From positions 1 to 9,466 of the forward strand of contig CAYXOX010000120.1 in assembly GCA_964466745.1 (NCBI GenBank): 9,466 nt of DNA, read 5' to 3'. The notes beneath the pieces were generated by a model, which was not told where the DNA came from, did no database searches, and was given only the letters and a program-made list of their open reading frames with translations. This DNA comes from CAYXOX01 sp964466745 (GTDB taxonomy: Bacteria > Pseudomonadota > Alphaproteobacteria > Rhodobacterales > Rhodobacteraceae). Below are positions 1 through 7,043 of the stretch, piece after piece; position 1 is the stretch's first letter, and the number at the start of each line of letters is the position of its first letter. The position numbers and the translations under genes were made by a program.

Positions 1-1970
1 AGGTGGGGCATCTTGGCGAGATTGGCCACGATCGGGTCGCCGCCGATGTCCTTGCCGAGCGCCAGCGGCAGGCGCATGTTGGTGTCGCCGAAATCTCGGC
101 TCGAAAGGATCTCGCGCAGGAGCACCTTCTCGCGGTGCGCGTTGGGCAGCTCGATCCCGATGACCGAACGCCCCGGCACGGTGGAAACCCGCGCCGAAAG
201 CGCCGACATCGAGCGCGCGATGTCGTCGGCCAGCCCGATCACGCGCGAGGCCTTCAGGCCCGGCGCCGGCTCCAGCTCGTACATGGTGACAACCGGCCCG
301 GGCCGCACGCTCACGATCTCGCCCTTCACGCCGTAGTCGTCGAGCACCGCCTCGAGCATGCGGGCGTTTTCCTCGAGCGCCTCGTCCGAGAGCTGCAGAC
401 GTTCGATCTCGGCAGGGTTCGAAAGAAGCGAAAGCGGAGGCGGCGCATAGACCGGGGCCCCTGGCTCGACATCGAGTCCGAGGCTGGGTTGGGCTTCCTC
501 GAGCGCGCGGCGCGAGGGCTGCGATGGCTTGCGCGCCGGGTGCTGAACCTTGGCTCGGAACGGCTGGGCAGGCGGAGCCCGGAAGAGCGGCGGCTCCGGA
601 GGCAGATACGGGTCACCGAAGGCGCCGGCATCTCGATCCGCGTCGTCATGATCGTCCGGCACCTGCTCAAGCGCGTCCACCTCGTCGCCCAGTTCTCCCG
701 TCGCGCGGCGCAGCGCGGCCAGTGCCTCGGGGGGCAGGACATCGTCCTCGTCGTCGAGCTCCGCGCCGTAGGCATCATGGCTGGCTGGATACGCCGCCGT
801 TCCGGCAGCCGGCGTGGCATAGAGCCCGCGCGGCGCATCGCGGCGCGCAGCGATGGCATCGGCGATCTTCGAGCGGATGCGATCCTGCTGAGGTGCCTCG
901 ACCCCTTCGCCCGCCGCCGCGCGGTCGACCAGCTCGGGCTCTGGCATCGGCGGCGTGCGCCGCAGCAAGCCCGGAACGCGCGCCAGAAACCCCGCCGCCT
1001 CATGATCCTCGGCCGGAGCGAGCGAGGTCAGCCGCGGCTCCGGCGGCACGCCACCGCCTGAAACGGCACCGCCGGTGGTCCGCGAAGCGCGCTCATCCGC
1101 GCCGCCGCGACGCGCGCCGGGCAGGCGTGCGCGCCAGGCGGGCACGCCGCCTGCCTCGCCCTGTGCCTGTGGGGCACCGCGGGGCGCGGCAACCGAAGCA
1201 TCGGCGCTTTCGTCGTCGTCATCGGGCCAGGCAAAGGCCTCGGACTCCCGCGCTTCCCGGCGCCGAGCCCTTTCAGCGGCAACGCGTTCCCGCGCGCTGC
1301 CCGCGGCGGAAGCCGCACCACGCATCCCCTGACCGACAAGCCGCAGCAGGCCGGCGTACAACAGCACGACGCCCAGCAGCAGGAACCGCATGACGCTGCC
1401 AAGCTCGGACCGGTTGAAACCCAGAACGAGCGCACCGACCCCGAGGATCGCCAGGGCCGTGGCGGCGCTCATGGCCTTGGCGCCCACCGCTGCGGTGAAG
1501 GGCACGATCTGCAGGATCATCGCCAGCACCGTATCGCCGAAAAGCCCGCCGAGACCGAAGCTGTGGGTCCATCCGGCACCGGGAGCGAGCGTGGCTGCAT
1601 GCAGCGAGCCAAGCGCGATGGCGAAGGGCGCGAGGATCAGCCTTCCCAGAGCCCGCTCCGCCCCGCGATGCAGGAAGAAGCGCAGGCCCCAGCCCACCAG
1701 CACGGCCGCGATCGCCCAGGCGCCGAACCCCACCACCATCACCAGCGGCGCGGCGATGGCGGCGCCGATACGCCCCGTCCAGTTGCGCACCGGTTCCTCG
1801 GTGGCCGACATCCAGCTGGGATCATCGGGCGTGTAGGAGCCGATCATCGCCGCAGTCCAGAGCCCGAACGCCAGCAGCGCAAGGCCCACGAGCTCGCGCC
1901 CCCGGCGCTCGACGATGGCCTGGGTGTGGCTGTCCAGAAGGCGTTCGCGCCCCCGTGCGGAATAGGCCAT
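1..1970 (-). CDS. ftsK: DNA translocase FtsK, N-terminal 656 residues (3' end off window)
   Basis: FtsK is the septum-anchored, hexameric DNA pump that coordinates chromosome dimer resolution and terminus segregation with cell division. The frame is open from the ATG at 1968-1970 to the left edge. The start is supported by GGGAG at 1977-1981, six bases upstream. The N-terminus shows hydrophobic segments at about residues 27-45, 68-95, 109-128, 148-165, 171-185 and 194-212, fitting the FtsK membrane domain. A linker rich in Ala, Pro, Arg and acidic residues runs from about 217 to 510, with acidic runs near 250 and 405-440. The alpha/beta part of the motor begins near 530, with recognisable family stretches such as YGVKGEI, RPGPVVTMYELEPAPG (around 563), GLADDIARSMSA and GIELPN. 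The window ends at KMPH, just before the expected Walker A, so ATPase motifs and the gamma domain cannot be judged. It lies 23 bp downstream of the aminotransferase gene and is probably co-transcribed with it. Identification is very secure. Confidence 0.97.
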   Translation of the reverse strand, partial: MAYSARGRERLLDSHTQAIVERRGRELVGLALLAFGLWTAAMIGSYTPDDPSWMSATEEPVRNWTGRIGAAIAAPLVMVVGFGAWAIAAVLVGWGLRFFLHRGAERALGRLILAPFAIALGSLHAATLAPGAGWTHSFGLGGLFGDTVLAMILQIVPFTAAVGAKAMSAATALAILGVGALVLGFNRSELGSVMRFLLLGVVLLYAGLLRLVGQGMRGAASAAGSARERVAAERARRREARESEAFAWPDDDDESADASVAAPRGAPQAQGEAGGVPAWRARLPGARRGGADERASRTTGGAVSGGGVPPEPRLTSLAPAEDHEAAGFLARVPGLLRRTPPMPEPELVDRAAAGEGVEAPQQDRIRSKIADAIAARRDAPRGLYATPAAGTAAYPASHDAYGAELDDEDDVLPPEALAALRRATGELGDEVDALEQVPDDHDDADRDAGAFGDPYLPPEPPLFRAPPAQPFRAKVQHPARKPSQPSRRALEEAQPSLGLDVEPGAPVYAPPPLSLLSNPAEIERLQLSDEALEENARMLEAVLDDYGVKGEIVSVRPGPVVTMYELEPAPGLKASRVIGLADDIARSMSALSARVSTVPGRSVIGIELPNAHREKVLLREILSSRDFGDTNMRLPLALGKDIGGDPIVANLAKMPH

Positions 1971-1976
1971 GGAACT

Positions 1977-1981
1977 CTCCC
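1977..1981 (-). promoter_or_regulatory. ribosome binding site of ftsK
   Basis: GGGAG on the minus strand, six bases before the ATG at 1970. It lies inside the 23-bp spacer after the aminotransferase stop codon and fixes the ftsK start. Confidence 0.7.
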
Positions 1982-1993
1982 GTCGTCTTCTCG

Positions 1994-3178
1994 TTACCCA
2001 CCGAGGCAGGCGCGCACCCGCGCCAGCCCGTCGCGTATCTCGTCTTCTCCGGCGACCATCGCGGCGCGCACGAAGCCTTGTCCGGGGTTTTGCCCGTCCA
2101 CCTCCCGGGCGAGGTATGCGCCCGGCAGAACGCGCACGCCGGTTTCGCGCCAGAGCCGCAAGGCGGCTTCCTCGCCGTCCTCGACCGCGATCCACAGGAA
2201 GAACCCGGCCTCGGGCGCCGTGTAGCCGGGCATGCCGCCCAGCACCTCCTCGGCAATTGCATACTTGGACGCGTAGCGCAGGCGGCTCGCCTCGACATGG
2301 GCCTCCTCCGCCCAGGCCCGCGCGGAAACATGCTGAACGGGCAAGGGCAGGGGCGCGCCCGCGTAGGCCCGCAGCTGCAGCATCCGCCCGATCGCCTCGG
2401 CACTGCCGGCCGCGAAGCCGGAGCGCAGCCCCGGCAGGTTGGACCGCTTGGACAGTGACTGTATCGCCACGATCCGCGCCCGGTCCGCACCGATGGCCGC
2501 AGCCACTTGCAAAGCTCCCGGGGGCGGCGCATCGCGCCAGATCTCCGAATAGCACTCGTCGGCGACAACGATGAAATCGTGCCGCTCGGCGAGGTCGAGC
2601 AGCCGCTCCCAGTATTTCGGGCCCGCCACTGCACCCTGCGGGTTGCCCGGCGAGCAGAGATAGAAGAGAGACACCCTCTCGACGTCGGGCCGACGGGCGA
2701 AGGCTTCGAGATCGGGCAGGAAGCCCGTCGCGGCGGTGGCCGGCAGGTAGAGCGGCTTGGCCCCCAACGTCAGCGCGCCTACGGCATAGACCGGGTAGAA
2801 GGGATTGGGCAGCGCCACCATCGGCCGGCCGCCGCCCTTCGCTTCCGGCACCAGTGCGAGAGCGGCGGCATAAAGCCCCTCGCGCGTGCCGTTGAGCGGG
2901 AGGATTTCCCGGCCGGGATCGAGCGTCACGCCGTAGCGCCGCGCCACCCAGCCCGCGATGGCCTCGCGCAGCGCCGGGGTGCCCTCGTTGGGCGGATAGC
3001 GCGTGAAATCGTCGGTATGGCGCGCCATTTCCTCGCCGAGCCATGCGGGCGGCGCGTGCTTCGGCTCGCCCAGCGACATGGCGATGGGCGCAGCCCCCGG
3101 TTCCACGCCGTCAAGCAGGGCGCGCAGGCGCGGAAACGCATAGGCCGGCAGGGCAGAAAACCGCTCGGGAAAGACCAT
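1994..3178 (-). CDS. dapC: DapC-type PLP aminotransferase (probable succinyldiaminopimelate transaminase)
   Basis: A 394-residue fold-type I aminotransferase. The DapC reaction moves an amino group from glutamate to N-succinyl-2-amino-6-oxopimelate in the lysine/meso-diaminopimelate pathway, which also feeds peptidoglycan. Visible motifs are YPPNEGTPALREAI (61-74), CSPGNPQG with the PLP-contacting Asn179, ADECYSEIW with Asp207, and SLSKRSNLPGLRSGF with the Schiff-base Lys244; KRSN.PGLRSGF is characteristic of DapC-like enzymes. A C-terminal FVR (Arg371) fits the substrate-carboxylate arginine. The ATG at 3178 is preferred because GAGG lies five bases upstream and the protein then starts MVFPERFSALPAY. 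A GTG at 3223 would add 15 residues but has no ribosome site and overlaps a candidate -10 box. It is cytoplasmic, with ftsK 23 bp downstream. The family is certain; the exact substrate is inferred, since ArgD or a related aminotransferase can do the same step in many bacteria. Confidence 0.85.
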   Translation of the reverse strand: MVFPERFSALPAYAFPRLRALLDGVEPGAAPIAMSLGEPKHAPPAWLGEEMARHTDDFTRYPPNEGTPALREAIAGWVARRYGVTLDPGREILPLNGTREGLYAAALALVPEAKGGGRPMVALPNPFYPVYAVGALTLGAKPLYLPATAATGFLPDLEAFARRPDVERVSLFYLCSPGNPQGAVAGPKYWERLLDLAERHDFIVVADECYSEIWRDAPPPGALQVAAAIGADRARIVAIQSLSKRSNLPGLRSGFAAGSAEAIGRMLQLRAYAGAPLPLPVQHVSARAWAEEAHVEASRLRYASKYAIAEEVLGGMPGYTAPEAGFFLWIAVEDGEEAALRLWRETGVRVLPGAYLAREVDGQNPGQGFVRAAMVAGEDEIRDGLARVRACLGG

Positions 3179-3221
3179 CGATGCCTCGGTTGCGGGATCG
3201 TTACGCCCCGCTTCGTCTTTC

Positions 3222-3250
3222 ACGATACCGGCTGGCGCGCGCCGCGTCCA
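3222..3250 (-). promoter_or_regulatory. candidate promoter of the dapC-ftsK unit
   Basis: On the minus strand TGGACG (3245-3250) and TATCGT (3222-3227) are separated by exactly 17 bp, each matching four of six sigma-70 consensus bases. Transcription would start near 3215, giving a ~37-nt leader before the ATG at 3178. The spacer contains the perfect palindrome GGCGCGCGCC (3234-3243). In DNA this GC-rich such matches are expected by chance fairly often, so this is only a candidate. Confidence 0.3.
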
Positions 3251-3346
3251 GAAAAAGGCATGGGCGCGCGGCGCTTAGTCGGACCAAGGGGCAGGTGCGC
3301 GCGGTTGCCGGAGCCTTTGCCGGGCACCGGTGGTACGGCCCGCCGG

Positions 3347-4690
3347 TCAGGCCGTGGCCGCCCCCGCCAGCGCCGCCTCGGCCGCCGCCCCGAGCCGAAG
3401 GAGCCGCGCCTCCGAACCGGCCGGCCCGAGCAGCATGAGCCCCACCGAGGGCGCGCCCGTCGGTATCGTCAGCCCCGCCGCGCCCATCAGGTTTCCGATC
3501 CGGGTATACCTCAACGTGCGCAGGTTTTCGGTGACGTAGTAGTCCTCGTCCTCCAGAAGGCGCGCGGCATTCGGCGGAAGGTTCGGGGCGGTCGGAAGGA
3601 TCACCGCATCGTACCCGGCACAGGCTGCCTTCCAGGCCTGCCGAAGATCGGACAGGCGGCGCCACGCGGCCACGAAATCGGCGGCGGAAGCATCGCGGCC
3701 ACCGCGGAAACGGGCGAGAATCTGCGGAAACATCCGCTCCGGCGCAGCCTCTATGGTGTCCCGCCAGACGCCGTAGGCCTCCGGTGCGAAGAGCACGGGC
3801 CAGAGGTCCATCGCCGCCATGGCGGCCGGCACCTCGGCCTCGTCGATCCGCGCGCCGCCTTTCCGCAGCGCCCCCTGCGCCGCCTCGAAACCCGCCGCAA
3901 CCTCCGCGGCCTCCCCGTCGCGGTCGAGGTTCGCGAGCGACAGCAGCCGCGCGCCATCGAGCCGCGCGCCGCCCAGCGCCGGGGGTTTTCCGCCCTCCAG
4001 CATCGCCAGCATCAGGGCCGCATCCTCGACCGTTCGGGTCAGCGGACCGATGCTGTCGAAGGACGGGCAGAGCGGCAGCACCCCCTCGACGGGCAACCGC
4101 CCGTGGCTGCACTTGAGCCCCACGAGATCGTTCCAGGCCGCCGGAACGCGCACCGATCCGCCCGTGTCCGAGCCCACCGCAGCAGCCGCGAGGCCGAAGG
4201 CGACCGACGCCGCCGCCCCGGAGGAGGAGCCGCCGGGCACCGCCTCCGGATCATTCACGCAGGGCGGTGTCGCCGTGTGCGGGTTCAGCCCGAGCCCCGA
4301 GAAGGCAAGCTCCGGCATGTGCGTCTTTCCAAGGCACACGAGCCCCATGGCGCTCGCGGTTGCCAGCACCGCGGCGTCACGCTCGGGCACACGCCCCGCC
4401 AGGAGCGGCGAGCCGCCCTCGGTCGGCGCGCCGGCACTGTCGAAAAGATCCTTCCAGGAAACCGGCACGCCATCGAGGGGCGAGAGCCGCCGGCCGGCCC
4501 GCGCCCGCGCACCCGCCGCGGCCGCCTCGGCCCGCGCGCGGTCCGCGGTGACGTGGGAGTAGACCCGCCCGGCGAGAACTTCGCCGGCGATCGCCTCGAG
4601 AAACACCTCGGCAAGATCCTCCGGTGCGATCTCGCCGGCGCCGATCCCTCGCCCGAGCGCCGCCGCGCTCCGCCGTCTCCAGTCATCCAT
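3347..4690 (-). CDS. amidase-signature family hydrolase
   Basis: A 447-residue member of the amidase signature family, which hydrolyses carboxamide bonds with a Ser-cisSer-Lys triad. All three residues are visible: Lys80 in PLDGVPVSWKDLFDSAG, cis-Ser155 in PGGSSSG, and the nucleophile Ser179 in GSDTGGSVRVPA, with the 24-residue cis-Ser to Ser spacing seen in fatty acid amide hydrolase. GKTHMPELAFSG (121-132) is also typical. There is no signal peptide, so it is probably cytoplasmic. The ATG at 4690 is chosen because the signature fold starts soon after it and the upstream in-frame sequence is Arg/Ala/Pro-rich non-protein-like; AAGG sits very close to the ATG, so the ribosome site is poor. It is not clearly GatA: it has no adjacent gatB/gatC here and its C-terminus differs from what I would expect. 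The substrate cannot be read from sequence. It is divergent from the ubiquinone hydroxylase gene and 168 bp upstream of dapC. Confidence 0.9.
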   Translation of the reverse strand: MDDWRRRSAAALGRGIGAGEIAPEDLAEVFLEAIAGEVLAGRVYSHVTADRARAEAAAAGARARAGRRLSPLDGVPVSWKDLFDSAGAPTEGGSPLLAGRVPERDAAVLATASAMGLVCLGKTHMPELAFSGLGLNPHTATPPCVNDPEAVPGGSSSGAAASVAFGLAAAAVGSDTGGSVRVPAAWNDLVGLKCSHGRLPVEGVLPLCPSFDSIGPLTRTVEDAALMLAMLEGGKPPALGGARLDGARLLSLANLDRDGEAAEVAAGFEAAQGALRKGGARIDEAEVPAAMAAMDLWPVLFAPEAYGVWRDTIEAAPERMFPQILARFRGGRDASAADFVAAWRRLSDLRQAWKAACAGYDAVILPTAPNLPPNAARLLEDEDYYVTENLRTLRYTRIGNLMGAAGLTIPTGAPSVGLMLLGPAGSEARLLRLGAAAEAALAGAATA

Positions 4691-4806
4691 GCCTTGTCCC
4701 GCTCGTTCCGCGGCCCCTGCCGGAGCGCGGCGGGGTGCACCGCGCCGAAGCGTAGCGGCAGGGCGGCGCATGGACAATGGCGGCCGGCGGAGCATATGTC
4801 CTGCCG
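4691..4806. promoter_or_regulatory. divergent intergenic region between amidase and UbiH-type hydroxylase
   Basis: This 116-bp gap must hold the starts of both divergent transcripts. For the minus strand, TTGTCC (-35, 4772-4777) and TACGCT (-10, 4749-4754) are 17 bp apart and could serve the amidase, but the -10 matches only three of six consensus bases. I see no convincing plus-strand promoter. A 22-bp repeat copy (4744-4765) covers the proposed -10. Confidence 0.25.
4744..4765 (+). repeat. short direct repeat, copy 1 (upstream of hydroxylase gene)
   Basis: GCCGAAG, then two variable bases, then TAGCGGCAGGGCG. Copy 2 at 6047-6069 has the same 7 and 13 bases with three bases in the middle. 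The internal GCCG (4744-4747) and CGGC (4756-4759) can pair as a small hairpin. The two copies flank the hydroxylase gene in the same orientation. Confidence 0.6.
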
Positions 4807-6033
4807 ATGACCGAACGAACGGATATTCTCGTCACCGGAGGCGGCCTCGGCGGGCTGACCCTGTCCCTCGCCCTCGCGCGTGCCGGCCTGAGCGTGCGGC
4901 TCGTGGACGTGCAACCGCGCGCGGCTCAGATCCGCGAGGATTTCGACGGCCGGTCCTACGCGCTGGCGCTGGCGTCCAGCCGCATGCTCCGGGCGCTCGG
5001 CCTCTGGGGCGAACTGGCAGAGGACGCCCAGCCCATCGAGGAGATCCGGGTTGCCGACGGGCGCGCAGGCGAGGCGCCCTCCCCGCTGTGGATGCAGTTC
5101 TCCGCAGACGAACTGGAAGAACGCCCGATGGGCTTTCTCGTGGAAGACCGTCACCTGCGCCGCGCCGCGCTCGATGCCGTCGCCGCGCACCCCCGCATCC
5201 GCTATCTCGACGGGCGCCGCGTGCTGGCGCAGCAGACCGGCCCCTCGGGCGCCACGGTCGAACTCGACGACGGATCGCGCCATGGCGCAAGCCTCCTCGT
5301 GGGGGCCGACGGGCGCGCCAGCGGCACCGCCAGCCGGGCCGGCATCGCCCGGCGCGGCCGGGACTACGGGCAAACGGCCCTTGTCTGCGCGCTGTCCCAC
5401 GAGCGGCCCCACGGTGGCATCGCCCACCAGTATTTCATGCCCGAAGGCCCGCTCGCGATCCTGCCGCTGAAAGGCAACCGCTCCTCCATCGTCTGGACCC
5501 AGCCACGCGCCACCGCGGCAGCCGTCGCCGCCCTCGACGACGGGGGGTACCTCGCAGCCCTGCGCCCGCGTTTCGGCGATTTCCTGGGCGGGATCTCGCT
5601 GGCCGGCGCACGCTGGAGCTATCCGCTCGCCCTGTCCCTGGCAGCCGCGCTCACCGCGCCGCGCCTCGCGCTGGTGGGCGATGCTGCCCGGGCCATCCAT
5701 CCGATTGCCGGCCAGGGGCTGAACGCCGGCCTGCGCGACATCGCCGCTCTGACGGAGGTCGTGGCCGAGGCCCATCGGCGGGGGGAAGATATTGGCGCGG
5801 CCGATGTGCTTGCCCGCTATGCCCGTTGGCGGCGGTTCGACAACACCGCCCTCGCCCTGGCGACGGACGGTTTCAACAAGCTGTTTTCGAACGACAACCC
5901 CGTTCTGCGCACGATGCGCGACATCGGCATGGGCGCGGTCACGGCGCTGCCGGGCCTGCGCCGGGGCTTCATCCGGGAGGCCGCCGGGCTCACCGGAGAC
6001 CTGCCCCGGCTGATGCGCGGCCAACCGGCCTGA
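4807..6033 (+). CDS. UbiH/UbiF/COQ6-type FAD-dependent ubiquinone biosynthesis hydroxylase
   Basis: A 408-residue flavin monooxygenase of the family that hydroxylates the benzoquinone ring precursors in aerobic ubiquinone synthesis, using FAD, NAD(P)H and O2. Three family hallmarks are present: the Rossmann GGGLGG near the N-terminus (11-16), the GADG motif (166-169), and GDAARAIHPIAGQGLNAGLRD (about 291-311), whose HPIAGQGLN core is the UbiH/COQ6 signature. Length fits the family. The ATG at 4807 (MTERTDILVTGGG) is preferred since relatives start a few residues before the FAD-binding strand; an in-frame ATG at 4777 would add ten residues. The only purine-rich site (GGAG, 4789-4792) is 14 bases before the chosen ATG, which leaves the start open. 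Which ring position it hydroxylates (UbiH, UbiF, UbiI or the alphaproteobacterial UbiL type) cannot be decided here, so no symbol is given. It is the only complete plus-strand gene and is flanked by two copies of a short repeat. Confidence 0.92.
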   Translation: MTERTDILVTGGGLGGLTLSLALARAGLSVRLVDVQPRAAQIREDFDGRSYALALASSRMLRALGLWGELAEDAQPIEEIRVADGRAGEAPSPLWMQFSADELEERPMGFLVEDRHLRRAALDAVAAHPRIRYLDGRRVLAQQTGPSGATVELDDGSRHGASLLVGADGRASGTASRAGIARRGRDYGQTALVCALSHERPHGGIAHQYFMPEGPLAILPLKGNRSSIVWTQPRATAAAVAALDDGGYLAALRPRFGDFLGGISLAGARWSYPLALSLAAALTAPRLALVGDAARAIHPIAGQGLNAGLRDIAALTEVVAEAHRRGEDIGAADVLARYARWRRFDNTALALATDGFNKLFSNDNPVLRTMRDIGMGAVTALPGLRRGFIREAAGLTGDLPRLMRGQPA

Positions 6034-6046
6034 GCCTGGGTCCCTT

Positions 6047-6069
6047 GCCGAAGGCTTAGCGGCAGGGCG
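6047..6069 (+). repeat. short direct repeat, copy 2 (downstream of hydroxylase gene)
   Basis: GCCGAAG, three variable bases, TAGCGGCAGGGCG, starting 14 bp after the hydroxylase stop codon. Here the inverted arms are slightly longer, TGCCG (6046-6050) and CGGCA (6060-6064). A hairpin so close to a stop codon could help terminate transcription, but no T-run follows. It matches copy 1 at 4744-4765. Confidence 0.6.
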
Positions 6070-6082
6070 CGGCATCCGCCCC

Positions 6083-6106
6083 CTTCATCTTGGCAAAAAT
6101 ACTCAT
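6083..6106. repeat. A+T-rich intergenic motif, possible dispersed Rhodobacterales element
   Basis: In the 117-bp convergent gap between the hydroxylase and the Trm112 gene is a short A+T-rich island in otherwise very GC-rich DNA. On the minus strand it reads ATGAGTATTTTTGCC followed by AAGATGAAG, and would encode MSIFAKMK. From memory, closely similar AGTATTTTT..AAGATGAAG motifs recur in intergenic DNA of Rhodobacterales; that cannot be verified here. A palindromic GGCGCGCC (6105-6113 region) immediately precedes its T-run on the minus strand, so it might act as a terminator for the Trm112 operon. Confidence 0.4.
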
Positions 6107-6150
6107 GGCGCGCCCGGCCAGCGCCGCGACAGGCCGAGGGTGGCGCGGGG

Positions 6151-6375
6151 TCACTCGATCTCGCGGGCCTCGTCGATGAGCATCACCGGTATTCCGCCAC
6201 GGATGGGGAACGCCAGGTGCGCGGCGCGAGAGACAAGCTCGCCGCGCCGGGCGTCGAAGCTGAGGGTGCCGTGGGTCTGGGGGCACACGAGCACCTCGAG
6301 CATGCGCCGGTCGAACGCCGTCGTGGTTGCCGGCGCCGATGATCCACCGCTGTCGGGGGCCTCGCCACCGCTCAT
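6151..6375 (-). CDS. Trm112 family protein (YcaR-like)
   Basis: A 74-residue small protein. From about residue 25 (MLEVLVCPQTHGTL) to its end (LAFPIRGGIPVMLIDEAREIE) it follows the Trm112/YcaR family closely; the AFPIR.GIPVML..EAR block is diagnostic. Eukaryotic Trm112 activates methyltransferases that modify tRNA, rRNA and release factor; the role of bacterial homologues is less certain. The usual CPxC pair is incomplete: CPQT carries a single cysteine, so a zinc-binding site of the classic type is unlikely. The first ~24 residues (MSGGEAPDSGGSSAPATTT) are a low-complexity extension. The start is secure, with GAGGAG at 6384-6389 eight bases upstream. The ATG overlaps the TGA of the upstream Lon-domain gene (ATGA), a sign of translational coupling. 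It is the last gene of the ybbN-lon-domain-trm112 unit. Confidence 0.88.
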   Translation of the reverse strand: MSGGEAPDSGGSSAPATTTAFDRRMLEVLVCPQTHGTLSFDARRGELVSRAAHLAFPIRGGIPVMLIDEAREIE

Positions 6376-7016
6376 TGCATCATCTCCTCGCCCGATCCGC
6401 CGCGCAGCCCGAACTCGATCAGGGTGACGAGCGTCTCGCGCCGGGTGGAGAGGCTCGGCGCTTCGAGCAGCGCCTGCTTGTCCTCCGGATCGAACGGGCA
6501 CAGCATCGAGAGCGAGTTCACCAGGAGCTCGTCCTCGGCCTCCTTCAGGCTGTCCCAGTCCGTGGAGAGGCGCTGGCTCTCGAAGTACCGCGAAAGAAGG
6601 TCAAGGAAGCTCTCGCGCCGGAAGCCGGGATCGCGCTCGGTGGGGCCGAGATCGCGCTCGAACCCCGCCCAGCTCACCTCGCAGCGCCGGTAGGGCGTAA
6701 ACCCCTTCACCTCGCGCGCGACCCGGAACCGGGACATGCCCGACAGGGTGATCATGTAGCGGCCGTCTTCGGTTTCCGAGAACGCGGTAAGCCGGCCGGC
6801 GCAGCCGATGGCGTGCAGCCTGCTCTCGGTCTGCCCGGCCACCTCGTAGGGCTGAATCATCCCGATCAGCCTGGTCTGCGTCTTCAGGCAGTCGTCGAGC
6901 ATCGCGAGGTAGCGCGGCTCGAAGATATGCAGAGGCAGGCGCGCGCGGGGCAGCAGAAGCGCCCCGGGCAGGGGAAACACCGGGATGGTTTCGGGCAGGT
7001 CGGCAGGCGCGATCAT
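6372..7016 (-). CDS. LON peptidase substrate-binding domain protein
   Basis: A 214-residue stand-alone protein corresponding to the N-terminal domain of the Lon protease, without ATPase or protease domains. The domain opening is visible at residues 10-36 (TIPVFPLPGALLLPRARLPLHIFEPRYLAML), followed by IGMIQP, GCAGRLTAF and GRYMITLSGMSRFRV, all typical. The C-terminal half is helical and charged. Its biochemical role is unknown; in full-length Lon this domain recognises substrates, so an adaptor or chaperone-like role is a reasonable inference. The ATG at 7016 is the first start codon after the ybbN stop in this frame, yet I see no good ribosome binding site before it, so translation may depend on ribosomes finishing ybbN 27 bp upstream. 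Its TGA overlaps the trm112 ATG. It is probably cytoplasmic. Confidence 0.9.
   Translation of the reverse strand: MIAPADLPETIPVFPLPGALLLPRARLPLHIFEPRYLAMLDDCLKTQTRLIGMIQPYEVAGQTESRLHAIGCAGRLTAFSETEDGRYMITLSGMSRFRVAREVKGFTPYRRCEVSWAGFERDLGPTERDPGFRRESFLDLLSRYFESQRLSTDWDSLKEAEDELLVNSLSMLCPFDPEDKQALLEAPSLSTRRETLVTLIEFGLRGGSGEEMMQ
6384..6389 (-). promoter_or_regulatory. ribosome binding site of the Trm112 gene
   Basis: GAGGAG on the minus strand, eight bases before the ATG at 6375. It lies inside the last codons of the Lon-domain gene and decides the Trm112 start over the internal Met at residue 25. Confidence 0.7.
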
Positions 7017-7043
7017 GTCAGCGCAGGTAGCCCACGGGCACCG

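Noticed and set aside
3..1061. 352-codon plus-strand open frame at the left edge
   Set aside because: It is in the reverse-complement phase of the ftsK codons, which are unmistakable on the minus strand.
3179..3223. GTG start adding 15 residues to the aminotransferase
   Set aside because: No ribosome site upstream; the ATG at 3178 has GAGG at the right distance and fits family length.
3239..3274. 8-bp inverted repeat as an amidase terminator
   Set aside because: The 20-nt loop is large and no T-run follows the stem, so it is not a convincing intrinsic terminator.
2507..4810. 767-codon open frame on the plus strand, opposite dapC and the amidase
   Set aside because: It is antisense to two genes with clear catalytic motifs. 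Its translation is Arg/Gly/Pro-rich without any recognisable domain, as expected for GC-rich shadow frames.
4285..6075. 596-codon minus-strand open frame opposite the hydroxylase and overlapping the amidase 5' part
   Set aside because: The overlapped genes are securely identified; the antisense frame resembles no family and follows from high third-position GC.
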